Of a DNA stretch of 64,000 nucleotides, positions 27,043-35,626 are shown in pieces. A program made the translations under genes and the position numbers. Every line of letters begins with the position of its first letter. Position 1 is the first letter of the stretch. Source of the stretch: Nitrospirota bacterium (GTDB lineage Bacteria; Nitrospirota; UBA9217). Location of the stretch: NCBI GenBank assembly GCA_029858565.1, contig JAOUEV010000003.1, positions 62,001 to 126,000 of the forward strand, given 5' to 3'. The notes beneath the pieces are model-generated. The model saw nothing but the letters and a program-made list of their open reading frames with translations, was not told the DNA's origin and made no database searches.

Positions 27043-28326
27043 ATGATTGAATCTTTGATCTCAGCCCTTTCCGGCCAATGGCCGATGCTCGCCGGGGCGT
27101 TCGCGAGCGTTCTGCTCGCGGCGTTCTTCGCTGCGTCGGAAACGGCCATGCTTTTCGCGAACAAGGCGCGCCTGCACCAGCTGGCCGAACAGGGAAATAC
27201 GCGGGCGGACGCCGCACTGAAGCTTTCCCACGAACGGAACAATCTGCACAGCACTCTCCTGCTGATCGAGAATTTCTTCCTCGTCCTCTCCGTTGTGCTG
27301 GCAACCGCGGTGCTGCTCCGCATCTTTGCCGGGAAACTGTCAGCGGTCGCCCTGACAGCGGTCACCATGAGCCTCATTATCGTCCTGTTCGCGAAACTGG
27401 CGCCCAAGGGACTTGCGTCGCGCGACCCCGACCGGCTCGCGCTGGCTGTTGCCTATCCCATGCTCCTGCTGGTGAAGCTGGTCGCGCCGGTCTCGGGAGT
27501 TGTCGCGGCGACCGCGGAATTCTTTGCCGGGCCCGCTTCCGCGAGGCCGCTGTCCTGCACCGCCGTAGTGACGGAAGAGGACATCAAGGCAATGATCAAT
27601 CTCGGCGAGGAAGAGGGCGCCCTCAAAGAGGAGGAGAAGGAACTGCTGCACAAGGTCTTCGAGTTCGGTGATACGCTGGCGGTGGAAGCCATGCGGCCGA
27701 GGACCGAGATCGTCAGCGTGCCCACGGCGGCGACGGTCCATCAGGTACTGTCGCTGGTGTCCCAGTACGGCTACTCCCGGTACCCGGTGATCGATAAGTC
27801 CGTCGACTCCGTGGTCGGCATCCTCTATATCAAGGACATCCTGGTCGCCATGGCCGAGGACGATGTCAAGCGCGAGGACCCGATCCAGCCGTTCATACGC
27901 CAGGCTTACTTCATTCCCGGGAACAAGCGGGTGAGCGAACTGCTGACCGAAATGCAGCGGGACAAGTTCCAGATCGCGATCGTCATCGACGAGTTCGGGG
28001 GGACCGCGGGACTGGTGACCCTGGAGGACCTGATCGAGGAGATCGTGGGGAGCATCCATGACGAGCTGGATGCCGTGGACAGGGACGTGCAGATCGTTGA
28101 CGAGAAGAACCTGGTGGTGGCGGGCCAGTCAGCGATCGACGAGGTGAACGAGCTTCTGGGCTCGCAACTGCAGTCCAAGGATTTCAACACCATCGGAGGC
28201 CTGTTGTTCGGGCTCTTCGGCAGAATGCCGCGGGTAGGCGAGCAGCTCCGGTACAAGGACCTTAAATTCGAGGTCCTGGAGCTGGACGGAAGGAAGATCG
28301 ATAAGATCAAGATAACGAAACTGTAA
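27043..28326 (+). CDS. CNNM/CorC (HlyC) family membrane protein
   Basis: The 427-residue protein has the DUF21 transmembrane domain (three to four helices in about residues 1-170), a pair of CBS domains (about 205-330, with MRPRTEIVSV, YSRYPVIDKS and DEFGGTAGLVTLEDLIEEIVG) and the CorC_HlyC ion-transport domain at the end (about 340-427). Members handle magnesium or other divalent metals. A TATAAT lies at 27035-27040, almost touching the ATG, so a later start (for example the Met near 27085) is possible. Confidence 0.92.
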   Translation: MIESLISALSGQWPMLAGAFASVLLAAFFAASETAMLFANKARLHQLAEQGNTRADAALKLSHERNNLHSTLLLIENFFLVLSVVLATAVLLRIFAGKLSAVALTAVTMSLIIVLFAKLAPKGLASRDPDRLALAVAYPMLLLVKLVAPVSGVVAATAEFFAGPASARPLSCTAVVTEEDIKAMINLGEEEGALKEEEKELLHKVFEFGDTLAVEAMRPRTEIVSVPTAATVHQVLSLVSQYGYSRYPVIDKSVDSVVGILYIKDILVAMAEDDVKREDPIQPFIRQAYFIPGNKRVSELLTEMQRDKFQIAIVIDEFGGTAGLVTLEDLIEEIVGSIHDELDAVDRDVQIVDEKNLVVAGQSAIDEVNELLGSQLQSKDFNTIGGLLFGLFGRMPRVGEQLRYKDLKFEVLELDGRKIDKIKITKL

Positions 28327-28330
28327 TCGA

Positions 28331-28402
28331 GAGTGACGAGTGACAAGAGACGAGATACGAGAAGAAGGCAAGGCTTCTCGCTTGTCACTTGTCTCTTGTC
28401 GC
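28331..28402. repeat. Inverted word repeat (family E)
   Basis: GAGTGACGAGTGACAAGAGA then CGAGATACGAGAAG on the left faces CTTCTCGCTTGTCACTTGTC then TCTTGTCGCTG on the right. Words of 7 bases (GAGTGAC, AAGAGAC, GAGATAC) repeat in each arm. It fills the gap between the CNNM-type gene and mdh. Confidence 0.75.
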
Positions 28403-28422
28403 TGAATTTACGGAGGTAGACT

Positions 28423-29346
28423 GTGCGGAAGAAAGTGACTATTGCAGGAGCAGGGAATGTGGGCGCCACGCTGGCGCAGCGGATCACCGAACGGGACCTG
28501 GTGGATGTGGTGATGATCGACGTGACCGAGGGCGTGCCGCAGGGCAAGGCGCTTGATCTGCTGGAAGCGGGCCCGGTGCTGGGGTACGACACCTGCGTCA
28601 CCGGGACCAATAACTATGACGACACGGCGAATTCCGACATGATCGTGATCACCGCAGGCCTGGCGCGGAAGCCCGGCATGAGCCGTGACGACCTGCTTGC
28701 CGCGAACGCGGGCATCGTGAAGGAGGTGGCCGCAGAGACCGCGAAGCGGTCGCCGAACGCGGTCATGATCGTGGTGACCAATCCCATGGATGTGATGGCC
28801 TTTGTGGCCATGCAGGCCAGCGGATTCCCCAAGGAGCGGGTGATCGGTATGGGCGGGGTGCTCGATTCCGCCCGCTTCCGGACCTTCATTGCCACGGAGC
28901 TTGCCGTATCCGTCGAGAACGTGCATGCTTTTGTAATGGGCGGCCACGGGGATACCATGGTGCCGCTGCCGCGCTATTCCTCGGTGGCGGGGATCCCGCT
29001 TCCGGAACTGCTTCCGGCGGACCGGATCAACGCGCTTGTCGAGCGGACCCGGAACGGCGGCGCCGAGATCGTGGCACTGCTCAAAACCGGCAGCGCCTAC
29101 TACGCGCCCTCTGTCGCGACCCTGGAAATGATGGAGTCGATCCTCCAGGACAAGAAAAAGATCCTTCCCTGCTCCGTGCGGCTCGACGGCGAATACGGCG
29201 TGAACGGCGTTTTTGCCGGCGTGCCGGTGAAGCTGGGCGCGAAGGGCATCGAACAGATCATCGAGGTCAAGCTGAACGCTGATGAGAAAGCTGCGTTCAT
29301 GAAGTCCGTGGAGGCGGTGCGGTCAGGATGCGCGAAATTCACGTAG
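28423..29346 (+). CDS. mdh: Malate dehydrogenase (LDH-like type)
   Basis: The 307-residue enzyme interconverts malate and oxaloacetate with NAD. The Rossmann motif [12 protein letters not shown] is at residues 8-19, the substrate loop carries [11 protein letters not shown] (the Arg that selects malate), and the active-site His lies in [12 protein letters not shown]. It is the LDH-like tetrameric form of about 310 residues. GTG at 28423 is the start, with GGAGG ahead. Its last 19 bases overlap fumarase alpha, so the two TCA-cycle genes are coupled. Confidence 0.97.
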   Translation: MRKKVTIAGAGNVGATLAQRITERDLVDVVMIDVTEGVPQGKALDLLEAGPVLGYDTCVTGTNNYDDTANSDMIVITAGLARKPGMSRDDLLAANAGIVKEVAAETAKRSPNAVMIVVTNPMDVMAFVAMQASGFPKERVIGMGGVLDSARFRTFIATELAVSVENVHAFVMGGHGDTMVPLPRYSSVAGIPLPELLPADRINALVERTRNGGAEIVALLKTGSAYYAPSVATLEMMESILQDKKKILPCSVRLDGEYGVNGVFAGVPVKLGAKGIEQIIEVKLNADEKAAFMKSVEAVRSGCAKFT

Positions 29347-30167
29347 AAGAGATCCGCGACAATGTCGCGCGCATGTGCGTCGAGGCGTCCTGCGACCTCT
29401 CCGAGGATGTGGAGACCGCTTTTGACCGGGCGCTCGAAGCGGAGACCGCGCCGACAGGCAGGGAGATCATCGGCCTCCTGAAGGAGAACGCGCGGATCGC
29501 CCGGGAGGACCGCATCCCGATCTGCCAGGACACGGGTATTGCCGTGTTCTTTGTCGAGATCGGACAGGACCTGAGGATCAAGAACGGTTTCATCACCGAC
29601 GCGATCAACGAAGGGGTCCGGAAGGGCTATAGGGAAGGATATCTCCGCAAGTCCGTTGTCGAACCCCTGACGCGCAAGAACACCGGGGACAATACGCCGG
29701 CGGTCGTCTACACGGAACTGGTGCCCGGGGACAGGCTCAGGATATCCTTCATGCCCAAGGGCGCGGGAAGCGAGAATATGAGCGCCATCCGCATGCTGCG
29801 GCCGACCGACGGCGTGGAGGGCATAAAGGAATTCGTGGTCGAATGCGTCAGGAACGCAGGGGCCAATCCCTGTCCTCCTATTGTTGTCGGCGTCGGCATC
29901 GGCGGGACCTTTGAGAAAGCGGCGCTTCTGGCGAAAAAATCGCTTCTCCGATCCATCGGGAGCCCGAATTTGAAACTTGAGCTGGCTTCCCTGGAAGAGG
30001 AACTGCTGAAGGCGGTGAACCGGACCGGCATCGGACCCGAGGGCCTTGGCGGCAGGGTAACAGCAATGGCGGTTCACGTGGAGACCTTCCCCTGTCATAT
30101 CGCGAGCCTGCCGGTGGCGGTGAACATCAACTGCCACGCGGCGAGACATAAAACAATAATTCTTTAA
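29328..30167 (+). CDS. Fumarate hydratase class I, alpha subunit
   Basis: The 279-residue protein is the N-terminal, Fe-S binding half of a split class I fumarase. It hydrates fumarate to malate in a heterodimer with the following gene. The cluster Cys residues are in [23 protein letters not shown] and the later segment. The start codon lies inside the mdh coding region (19-base overlap). Its partner lies 106 bases downstream, across a family F repeat. L(+)-tartrate dehydratase is the alternative, less likely next to mdh. Confidence 0.93.
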   Translation: MREIHVEEIRDNVARMCVEASCDLSEDVETAFDRALEAETAPTGREIIGLLKENARIAREDRIPICQDTGIAVFFVEIGQDLRIKNGFITDAINEGVRKGYREGYLRKSVVEPLTRKNTGDNTPAVVYTELVPGDRLRISFMPKGAGSENMSAIRMLRPTDGVEGIKEFVVECVRNAGANPCPPIVVGVGIGGTFEKAALLAKKSLLRSIGSPNLKLELASLEEELLKAVNRTGIGPEGLGGRVTAMAVHVETFPCHIASLPVAVNINCHAARHKTIIL

Positions 30168-30170
30168 GAG

Positions 30171-30225
30171 CCGTGAGGCGTGAGGCGTGAGGGGTAAGGC
30201 GTAAGACGTGAGACGTGAAATGTGA
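30171..30225. repeat. Period-7 word repeat (family F)
   Basis: GTGAGGCGTGAGGCGTGAGG then GGTAAGGCGTAAGACGTGAG then ACGTGAAATGTGAAG is a clean run of eight 7-base words (GCGTGAG, GGGTAAG, GCGTAAG, ACGTGAG, ACGTGAA, ATGTGAA). It separates the two fumarase subunit genes. Confidence 0.75.
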
Positions 30226-30273
30226 AGAACCAGTGACCCTGTGTTCATTTGCTGTTAAGGAACGTGATCTGAT

Positions 30274-30834
30274 ATGTCTTCTCCAATAAAAATAGCATCC
30301 CCCTTGACCGACGAGGCCGTGTCCAAGCTCCGGGCCGGTGACCGCGTGCTGATCACCGGGACCATCTATACGGGCAGGGACATGGCTCACAAGTACATGG
30401 TCGAGGGACATCAGAAAGGCGAGAAAGTGCCTTTTGATCTCAAGGGACAAGTCCTTTACTACACCGGTCCGACGCCGGCGCCTCCGGGCAAGCCGATCGG
30501 TGCGGCCGGCCCTACCACGAGCTACCGCATGGACAAATACGCGCCCTACCTTCTCGATCTGGGGCTCAAGTGCATGATCGGCAAAGGTCCTCGCGGCGCA
30601 GCGGTGCGGGAGTCGATCAAAAAGAACAAGGCCCTGTATCTTGCCGCCATCGGCGGGGCAGGCGCGCTCATATCAAAGTCCATCAAAAAGGCCGAAGTGA
30701 TCGCTTATCCCGAGCTTGGGACCGAGGCGGTGATGCGGCTCGAGGTCGAAGACTTCCCCGCTATTGTCGTGAACGATATTGTCGGCGGGGACCTGTATGA
30801 GCTGGGCGTGGCGGAGTACCGGGAAGAGAAATAA
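30274..30834 (+). CDS. Fumarate hydratase class I, beta subunit
   Basis: The 186-residue protein is the C-terminal swivel domain of class I fumarase. It has the motifs GRDMAHKYM, YTGPTPAPPGKPIGAAGPTT and SYRMDKYAPYLLDLG, which bind the substrate carboxylates, and GKGPRG. It partners with the upstream alpha subunit. AAGGA precedes the ATG. Confidence 0.95.
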   Translation: MSSPIKIASPLTDEAVSKLRAGDRVLITGTIYTGRDMAHKYMVEGHQKGEKVPFDLKGQVLYYTGPTPAPPGKPIGAAGPTTSYRMDKYAPYLLDLGLKCMIGKGPRGAAVRESIKKNKALYLAAIGGAGALISKSIKKAEVIAYPELGTEAVMRLEVEDFPAIVVNDIVGGDLYELGVAEYREEK

Positions 30835-30846
30835 CTGCTATTTGTC

Positions 30847-30917
30847 GACGCTGAGGACACTGAGAAAGCTTATGAAAATTCGCTTTTTTCATAACTTCGT
30901 CTGTGTCCTCAGTGTCA
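30847..30917. repeat. Inverted word repeat (family D, GACACTGAG type)
   Basis: GACGCTGAGGACACTGAGAA on the left faces GTGTCCTCAGTGTCAAAG on the right, with ATGAAAATTCGC and a T run between them. The 9-base word GACACTGAG repeats in each arm. Other copies are nested at 37932-38007 and as one arm at 63180. Confidence 0.7.
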
Positions 30918-30944
30918 AAGAATATTTACTGTCAAGGAGAAGTC

Positions 30945-31478
30945 ATGTCGATCAAATCAAAGATCAGAACCGTACCGAACTACCCGAAAAAAGGCATCAT
31001 GTTCCGCGATATCACCACGCTCATCAAGGACCCCGTCGGATTCCGTCTGGTGATCGATACGATCACGCAGCGCTATATCCATGACGATTATAACTTCAAC
31101 GTCATCGTTGGCATCGAGTCCCGGGGCTTCATCATCGGCGGAGCCCTGTCCTACACGCTCGGAAAGGGTTTTGTGCCGATCCGGAAGAAGGGCAAGCTTC
31201 CGGCTGAGGTCGTTTCCCAGGAATACGAACTTGAGTACGGCACGGACAAGATCGAGGTGCACAAGGACGCGCTCAAGCAGGGGGACCGCGTGCTGTTGAT
31301 CGACGATCTGCTCGCTACCGGCGGCACTGCCATGGCGGCAGCCGCGCTTATCGAGAAGCTGGGCGCCAAGGTCGTGGAGATGGCATTTATCGTGGATCTG
31401 CCTGATGTGGGAGGGCGGAAGAAGCTTGAAGCAAAGGGATACAAGGTCTACGCTCTTACGGAGTTCGAAGGTGATTGA
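30945..31478 (+). CDS. apt: Adenine phosphoribosyltransferase
   Basis: The 177-residue enzyme salvages adenine to AMP with PRPP. The PRPP-binding motif is VLLIDDLLATGGTAMAA and the N-terminal loop PNYPKKGIMFRDIT carries the usual flexible segment. The ATG at 30945 is preferred because it is preceded by AAGGAGA and starts MSIKSKIRTVPNYPKKG. An upstream Met would add a repeat-encoded extension. A terminator follows. Confidence 0.95.
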   Translation: MSIKSKIRTVPNYPKKGIMFRDITTLIKDPVGFRLVIDTITQRYIHDDYNFNVIVGIESRGFIIGGALSYTLGKGFVPIRKKGKLPAEVVSQEYELEYGTDKIEVHKDALKQGDRVLLIDDLLATGGTAMAAAALIEKLGAKVVEMAFIVDLPDVGGRKKLEAKGYKVYALTEFEGD

Positions 31479-31510
31479 TACGGTTTGATCGGATTAATTA
31501 TCCTGATGGA

Positions 31511-31546
31511 AAAGGCGAAGCATGAAACGCATGCTTCGCCTTTTTT
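31511..31546 (+). terminator. Rho-independent terminator after apt
   Basis: AAAGGCGAAGCATG is followed by a short AAAC loop and GCATGCTTCGCCTTTTTT. The stem is about 12 pairs with a T run. It separates the housekeeping genes from the defence-like island that follows. Confidence 0.85.
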
Positions 31547-31600
31547 GTTTGAAAATTCAATTGGTTGGATAGGCCGGGTGTAATGGGAGGCAAAGAATTG

Positions 31601-31614
31601 TTGACAATTGTCAA
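31601..31614 (+). promoter_or_regulatory. Palindromic operator candidate upstream of the Panacea antitoxin
   Basis: TTGACAATTGTCAA is a perfect 14-base palindrome. It sits 16 bases before the -35 box of the next promoter and could be the binding site of the encoded helix-turn-helix regulator, as in autoregulated toxin-antitoxin operons. Confidence 0.5.
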
Positions 31615-31630
31615 TTATTCTAACATCTAC

Positions 31631-31659
31631 TTGACAGATAATCTAACTCATGGTATGGT
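31631..31659 (+). promoter_or_regulatory. Sigma-70-type promoter of the Panacea pair
   Basis: TTGACA at 31631-31636 and TATGGT at 31654-31659 are 17 bases apart, 23 bases before the ATG at 31683. The -35 box is a full consensus. Confidence 0.6.
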
Positions 31660-31682
31660 GGCTCCATGGTAGGAGGGCTGCT

Positions 31683-32471
31683 ATGAGTGTTTCCAATAAA
31701 ATAGGCCGGCGGATCAAAGAGTTGAGGGAAAAGGCCGATATGAGCCAGGATGCGTTGGCGATCGCGATGAAACTGCCGCGACCCGCGATTGTTCTCATCG
31801 AGAAAGGATCGAGAAAGGTGTCCGCCGATGAACTTGTCGGTTTTTCCAAGTTGTTCCATGTGGCAGTGGATGAGCTGTTGAATCCCGGGAAAGAACCGGA
31901 TGTTCGGCTGCCCGAGGAGAGGGCAGAAATAGCTGCTAAACCGGGTCTGCGGATCAGTGTGCCGCAGAAAAACCTCGTGAAGTTCAAGGAAGTGCTGCTA
32001 TACATCCTGAACAAGGTCGGCGCCAAGGAGAATATCGGCGAGACGGTCATCTATAAGCTGCTTTATTTTATCGATTTCGACTATTACGAGAAATACGAAG
32101 AACAGCTGATCGGCGCCACGTATATCAAGAACAAGTTCGGACCAACGCCGGTCGAGTTCGTCAAGATCGTCGAGAAGATGATCAAGAACGGGGAGATCGA
32201 AAAGGTCAAAAGCGAGTACTTCAAGCTGCAGCAGACCAAGTATCTGCCCCGTAGAAAAGCGGACCGCGCGAAACTCACGGCTGGAGAGGTCGAAGTGATC
32301 GATGACGTGCTGAACCGGCTCTCGGACATGAATGCCAACCAGATCAGCGCATATTCGCACAGCGACGTGCCCTGGATGTCAACAAAGGATGGCGAGACCA
32401 TTGATTATGAATCGGTCTTCTATCGCACACCGCCCTATTCCGTGCGGGCTTACGCGGAAGAGAACGGATGA
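31683..32471 (+). CDS. XRE helix-turn-helix protein with Panacea (DUF4065) domain, antitoxin
   Basis: The 262-residue protein has an N-terminal XRE helix-turn-helix (about 1-62: IGRRIKELREKADMSQDALA and PRPAIVLIEKGSRK) and a C-terminal DUF4065/Panacea domain. The latter carries the segments YKLLYFIDFDYYEKY, FGPTPVEFVKIVEKM and the final SHSDVPW. Panacea domains are promiscuous antitoxins that neutralise many toxin folds. The ATG at 31683 is preferred because TAGGAGG precedes it. The stop overlaps the next gene by four bases (ATGA), so this is a classic pair. It probably represses its own promoter at the palindrome upstream. Confidence 0.88.
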   Translation: MSVSNKIGRRIKELREKADMSQDALAIAMKLPRPAIVLIEKGSRKVSADELVGFSKLFHVAVDELLNPGKEPDVRLPEERAEIAAKPGLRISVPQKNLVKFKEVLLYILNKVGAKENIGETVIYKLLYFIDFDYYEKYEEQLIGATYIKNKFGPTPVEFVKIVEKMIKNGEIEKVKSEYFKLQQTKYLPRRKADRAKLTAGEVEVIDDVLNRLSDMNANQISAYSHSDVPWMSTKDGETIDYESVFYRTPPYSVRAYAEENG

Positions 32472-32833
32472 GCGGTCCGTTCTACAGAGAATTCTCCGGC
32501 ACACTGTTTAAAAAGATCACCCATGTGCCGGAGTTCGAAAAGGACCTGAAGAAGTTGCTGAAACGCTTCTCTTCTCTGGAAGAGGACCTGCAGACCTTCA
32601 TCAAGGTTGCAATGAGCCTGTTCCATAAGCAGAAGATCGACAGCAACGCCATCTTTCACGTATCCGATCTCGGGATTAAATCTCCGAAAATATATAAAGC
32701 TAAGAAGTTCGCCTGTAAGGCGCTGAAAGGCAAGGGCGCACAATCGGGGATCAGGGTCATTTATGCGTATCATGAGGAAGAGGATTGGGTGGAGTTTGTG
32801 GAAATCTACTGTAAAGAGGATAGGGAAAGATGA
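32468..32833 (+). CDS. Toxin of the Panacea pair, RelE-like
   Basis: The 121-residue protein starts MSGPFYREFSGTLFKKITHV and contains a helical stretch (EKDLKKLLKRFSSLEEDLQTF) then a strand-rich end (GAQSGIRVIYAYHEEEDWVEF) that resembles a RelE/ParE fold. The gene is translationally coupled to the Panacea antitoxin by ATGA. This layout matches the known Panacea antitoxin-toxin operons. The toxic target is not evident: a RelE-like mRNase is one option, and a distinct activity is possible. Confidence 0.75.
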   Translation: MSGPFYREFSGTLFKKITHVPEFEKDLKKLLKRFSSLEEDLQTFIKVAMSLFHKQKIDSNAIFHVSDLGIKSPKIYKAKKFACKALKGKGAQSGIRVIYAYHEEEDWVEFVEIYCKEDRER

Positions 32834-32880
32834 TGAGAATAACTTCCTCAGAATAATTTCATCAGAATAATTTCATCCGA

Positions 32881-32909
32881 TTGAATGTTTTGCATATAAA
32901 TGATATACT
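32881..32909 (+). promoter_or_regulatory. Extended -10 promoter of the kinase operon
   Basis: TTGAAT at 32881-32886 and TATACT at 32904-32909 are 17 bases apart, with TGA just before the -10 box (extended -10). The kinase starts at 32932. The pair gives the following genes their own promoter, distinct from the Panacea pair. Confidence 0.6.
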
Positions 32910-32931
32910 CTTTCATTCGTTAGGAGTCGTT

Positions 32932-33840
32932 ATGAATTTCCCTCCACCTACAGCTGAAGATATCAAGGTGCTGTTTCCTCAGTTCCAGGAAGTCCGCTTC
33001 CTTAAAACTGGCGGTTTTAAAGCAGTTTACAAGGCTGTTGTAAAGGACAGACCAGAAGCCTTCAAGCTTGTTTACGTTCCGGAAGTGAATGGAGTCGATC
33101 CGGAAGTTGCTAAGGAAATCCGAAAAGAATCGCTCGGAAGAATTACGCGAGAAATAAAAATACTTAATAACTGCAAGTCCCCAGAAATAGTGAAACTCGG
33201 TTCTATGCAACCATCTCCCGTCTCAATTGGGGGGCGTGAATATATCGCGTACTCTGAGGAGTATCTTGATGGGAATGCGCTGAGGGAGTTAATTAATCAA
33301 TCAACAAAACCGACAGAAGATGATATTCGAGCCCTATTTCTGAGTCTGCTTAAAGCTATTCGTGAACTTTGGTCTTTCAATGTTATCCATCGAGACATAA
33401 AACCTGATAACGTTATGAAGCTAAATCAAAAAGATAGACGATTTGTGGTTCTTGATCTGGGGATTGCATTTTCCCCTGCCGATACTCCACTTACCTTCGA
33501 TGCATCGCATCGTTTGCCACCGGGAACGTTTCGCTATATTGCACCCGAAATGCTCCAGCCGGGATTCCGCGATTCAATAGATTTCAGAAGCGACATTTAT
33601 ACCGCAGCAATGACTGTTTATGAATATGCTGCTTGGCAACACCCGCTTGCTAAGGATAAAGATGATCTTATCGCAACACTATCGCGAATCGTTCGCGAGT
33701 CTCCTAAGTCACTAAAAGAACATAGGCCAGATCTTTCTCAGTTGGTTATAGGAACGGTAGATCAAATGCTAAAAAAGATACCAGCATTAAGGCCTTCAAA
33801 CATAAATATGCTAATCGATAAATTAGAGAGAAACATATGA
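32932..33840 (+). CDS. Hanks-type Ser/Thr protein kinase
   Basis: This 302-residue, soluble, single-domain kinase has a glycine-rich loop TGGFKAVYKAV, the ATP-binding Lys near 45 in EAFKLVYVPE, a catalytic loop HRDIKPDN with VMKL, a DLG in place of DFG (VVLDLGIAF), and APEMLQPG. It has no transmembrane segment or PASTA repeats, unlike StkP-type kinases. The codon usage and base composition are more AT-rich than the flanks. The downstream gene overlaps its stop by four bases (ATGA), so it is co-translated. The ATG at 32932 follows TAGGAG. Confidence 0.9.
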   Translation: MNFPPPTAEDIKVLFPQFQEVRFLKTGGFKAVYKAVVKDRPEAFKLVYVPEVNGVDPEVAKEIRKESLGRITREIKILNNCKSPEIVKLGSMQPSPVSIGGREYIAYSEEYLDGNALRELINQSTKPTEDDIRALFLSLLKAIRELWSFNVIHRDIKPDNVMKLNQKDRRFVVLDLGIAFSPADTPLTFDASHRLPPGTFRYIAPEMLQPGFRDSIDFRSDIYTAAMTVYEYAAWQHPLAKDKDDLIATLSRIVRESPKSLKEHRPDLSQLVIGTVDQMLKKIPALRPSNINMLIDKLERNI

Positions 33841-35018
33841 AACTATATGCGCAACACGGATATGGGGAAGGTGAAAAAATAAGCCAAGGACTGCAAAAAG
33901 GATTAATTTCTGGTGTTGTCTATGGCGCAAAGGATATAAACCCAGACCGGCTTAGGGAACGACTAGGTGGGATTGCCACTAGTATGCCAACTGCCGGTAG
34001 AGTATTAGATCCCCAATATTATGTTAGTTTAATCGGGTCTGACCCAAATATTAGGCTCGGCAAACTGGAGGAATATCCCTATTTTACTGTCAGACGCCGG
34101 AGTCAATTAGAATCAAACGACTTGATAAAAGAAGAAATACGCAAAGTAATAGAATTTCAAGCAGGTTTGCCAGTTTCAGCTATCATTGCTCCTAATATAT
34201 TGATCTCTCGGTCTTTTGATTCCGTTGAGGCAGTTATTGCGAAGAATTTTATTCGACAAGCGAAGGGGATATATGAGGAGTACTCGGATAAAAGGCCACT
34301 GTATGTAACACTAGCAATATCAAGAGAAGCCTTAATCGATTTTACCGAATTAGAGGCTTTTCTGAACGATGTTACACTCCTAGATAAACAGCCGGACGGA
34401 TTTTACCTCCTAGTCGGAGCACGCAGCGTTGAAGCGAGGACGGACCTTTATAATGCAGATGTTATTGCCGCTTGGATGTTGCTTAATCATTCTCTAAAAA
34501 TAAACGGGTATGAAATTATTAATGGTTATTCCGACCTCATATCGCCTTTTCTCGGCGCTGTAGGCGGTGATATCGGCTGTACTGGCTGGTGGTCGAATCT
34601 AAGGACATTTTCAATGGATCGTTTTGCTCCTGAATCCACGGGGGGGCGACAGCCTGTACAGCGATACCTATGCACTAAATTACTCAATCGCATTACTTTT
34701 TATGAATTAGACGCTTTGCGTCGGATCTTCCCAGAGGTGGTAAACGGGCTATCTGTGGACACCGAGTATCTAGGTGAACCGGAGCGCTCTATTGAGGTTC
34801 TCCAGTCATGGGAAGCCTTAAACAGTTTATTATCTACCCTTACCGCTAGTAGTGATCCATCCAGAAATGTTGGAAAATGCACAGATGCCATCAATTATGC
34901 AAACGACTTATACATATCAATCAGGGCTCGCTATCGGTTAGACCCAAAGTCTGATGATAGCCATCTGGAAGCGCTTCAAGAAGGGATGAGTCTTTTTAAG
35001 AAGCGGGCAGAGTTGTAA
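33837..35018 (+). CDS. Unknown 393-residue protein of the kinase module
   Basis: I do not recognise this protein. It starts MKLYAQHGYGEGEKISQGLQ, and alternating hydrophobic strands and helices (for example GLISGVVYGAKDI, PVSAIIAPNILIS, RPLYVTLAIS, DGFYLLVG) suggest a TIM-barrel or related alpha/beta fold. The middle has YSDLISPFLGAVGGDIG and TGWWSNLRTFS. The N-terminus and spacing are vaguely like tRNA-guanine transglycosylase-like barrels, but no catalytic motif can be pinned down. It is coupled to the kinase by a 4-base overlap. The last 23 bases overlap the convergent nuclease-like gene. Composition is AT-richer than the core genome. Confidence 0.7.
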   Translation: MKLYAQHGYGEGEKISQGLQKGLISGVVYGAKDINPDRLRERLGGIATSMPTAGRVLDPQYYVSLIGSDPNIRLGKLEEYPYFTVRRRSQLESNDLIKEEIRKVIEFQAGLPVSAIIAPNILISRSFDSVEAVIAKNFIRQAKGIYEEYSDKRPLYVTLAISREALIDFTELEAFLNDVTLLDKQPDGFYLLVGARSVEARTDLYNADVIAAWMLLNHSLKINGYEIINGYSDLISPFLGAVGGDIGCTGWWSNLRTFSMDRFAPESTGGRQPVQRYLCTKLLNRITFYELDALRRIFPEVVNGLSVDTEYLGEPERSIEVLQSWEALNSLLSTLTASSDPSRNVGKCTDAINYANDLYISIRARYRLDPKSDDSHLEALQEGMSLFKKRAEL

Positions 35019-35526
35019 GTTGAAGACCCAGAAGGGATAACGCTTTTGTATATGCAGTCTCGCTTATGGGTTTATCCTTCTTTGGGCTATAAATTTTGTT
35101 AATGATGCCACTTTCAGCATCAAAGGCCCAAAGACCCACATTGAAAGTCCGAAAATCCGATAACGCTTGTTTCGCCTTATCTGCTTCATCCGGAGGCAGG
35201 ACCACATATACGGAATCCGCGAAGTATTTGTACCGATACGATTGAGCCAGAGCTTTTCGCCAATCCCTGATTTTCATCTCAAATGCTTGAAGAGTCTTTT
35301 TCCTGGGGCTAATGCATACAGACACGATATCCGCTATTCCGAGGCCGGGAACATGAAGTTCGCGAGCCATGTCGAAAGCATGGCATCGGGCTGTTGATTT
35401 CCCCTGTTCTTCACGTTGGTAGGTACGTCCGAAGGCCAAAACAAAATCAGCTTCTTGCCGCTTTCTTGATGTATTTATCGGCAAGTTTCTCCTCGGATGT
35501 TTATTGAAAGGGATTAAATATCTCAT
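34996..35526 (-). CDS. PD-(D/E)XK-like nuclease of the kinase module
   Basis: The protein, 176 residues from the start chosen here, has the core layout of the PD-(D/E)XK superfamily: GLGIADIVSVCISP (Asp), then LQAFEMKIRDWRKALAQ (E-x-K), then YFADSVYVVLPP and a trailing strand WAFDAESGIINKI. Such folds cut or bind DNA. Three Met codons are possible. The ATG at 35526 (MRYLIPFNKH) is preferred because a TATTAT box lies six bases upstream, implying an essentially leaderless mRNA. The gene converges on the unknown 393-residue gene with a 23-base overlap. Confidence 0.65.
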   Translation of the reverse strand: MRYLIPFNKHPRRNLPINTSRKRQEADFVLAFGRTYQREEQGKSTARCHAFDMARELHVPGLGIADIVSVCISPRKKTLQAFEMKIRDWRKALAQSYRYKYFADSVYVVLPPDEADKAKQALSDFRTFNVGLWAFDAESGIINKIYSPKKDKPISETAYTKALSLLGLQLTTLPAS

Positions 35527-35532
35527 GTTTCT

Positions 35533-35542
35533 ATAATAGCAC
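35533..35542 (-). promoter_or_regulatory. Extended -10 box of the nuclease-like gene
   Basis: On the minus strand TGTGCTATTAT (with TG one base before TATTAT) lies just ahead of the ATG at 35526; a weak TTGGCG lies 18 bases upstream. Transcription would start at or next to the ATG. Confidence 0.4.
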
Positions 35543-35626
35543 ACGGTTGAAATCATCGCCAATGAATTTCGATAAAGATAAAACCTAGTCAAAGTTGGAG
35601 GCGGGCATGCTTGCAGAGAGCATCAC

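Noticed and set aside
30171-30225. A CRISPR array
   Set aside because: The word period is 7 bases with no spacers and the words vary; true arrays have longer identical repeats and unique spacers.
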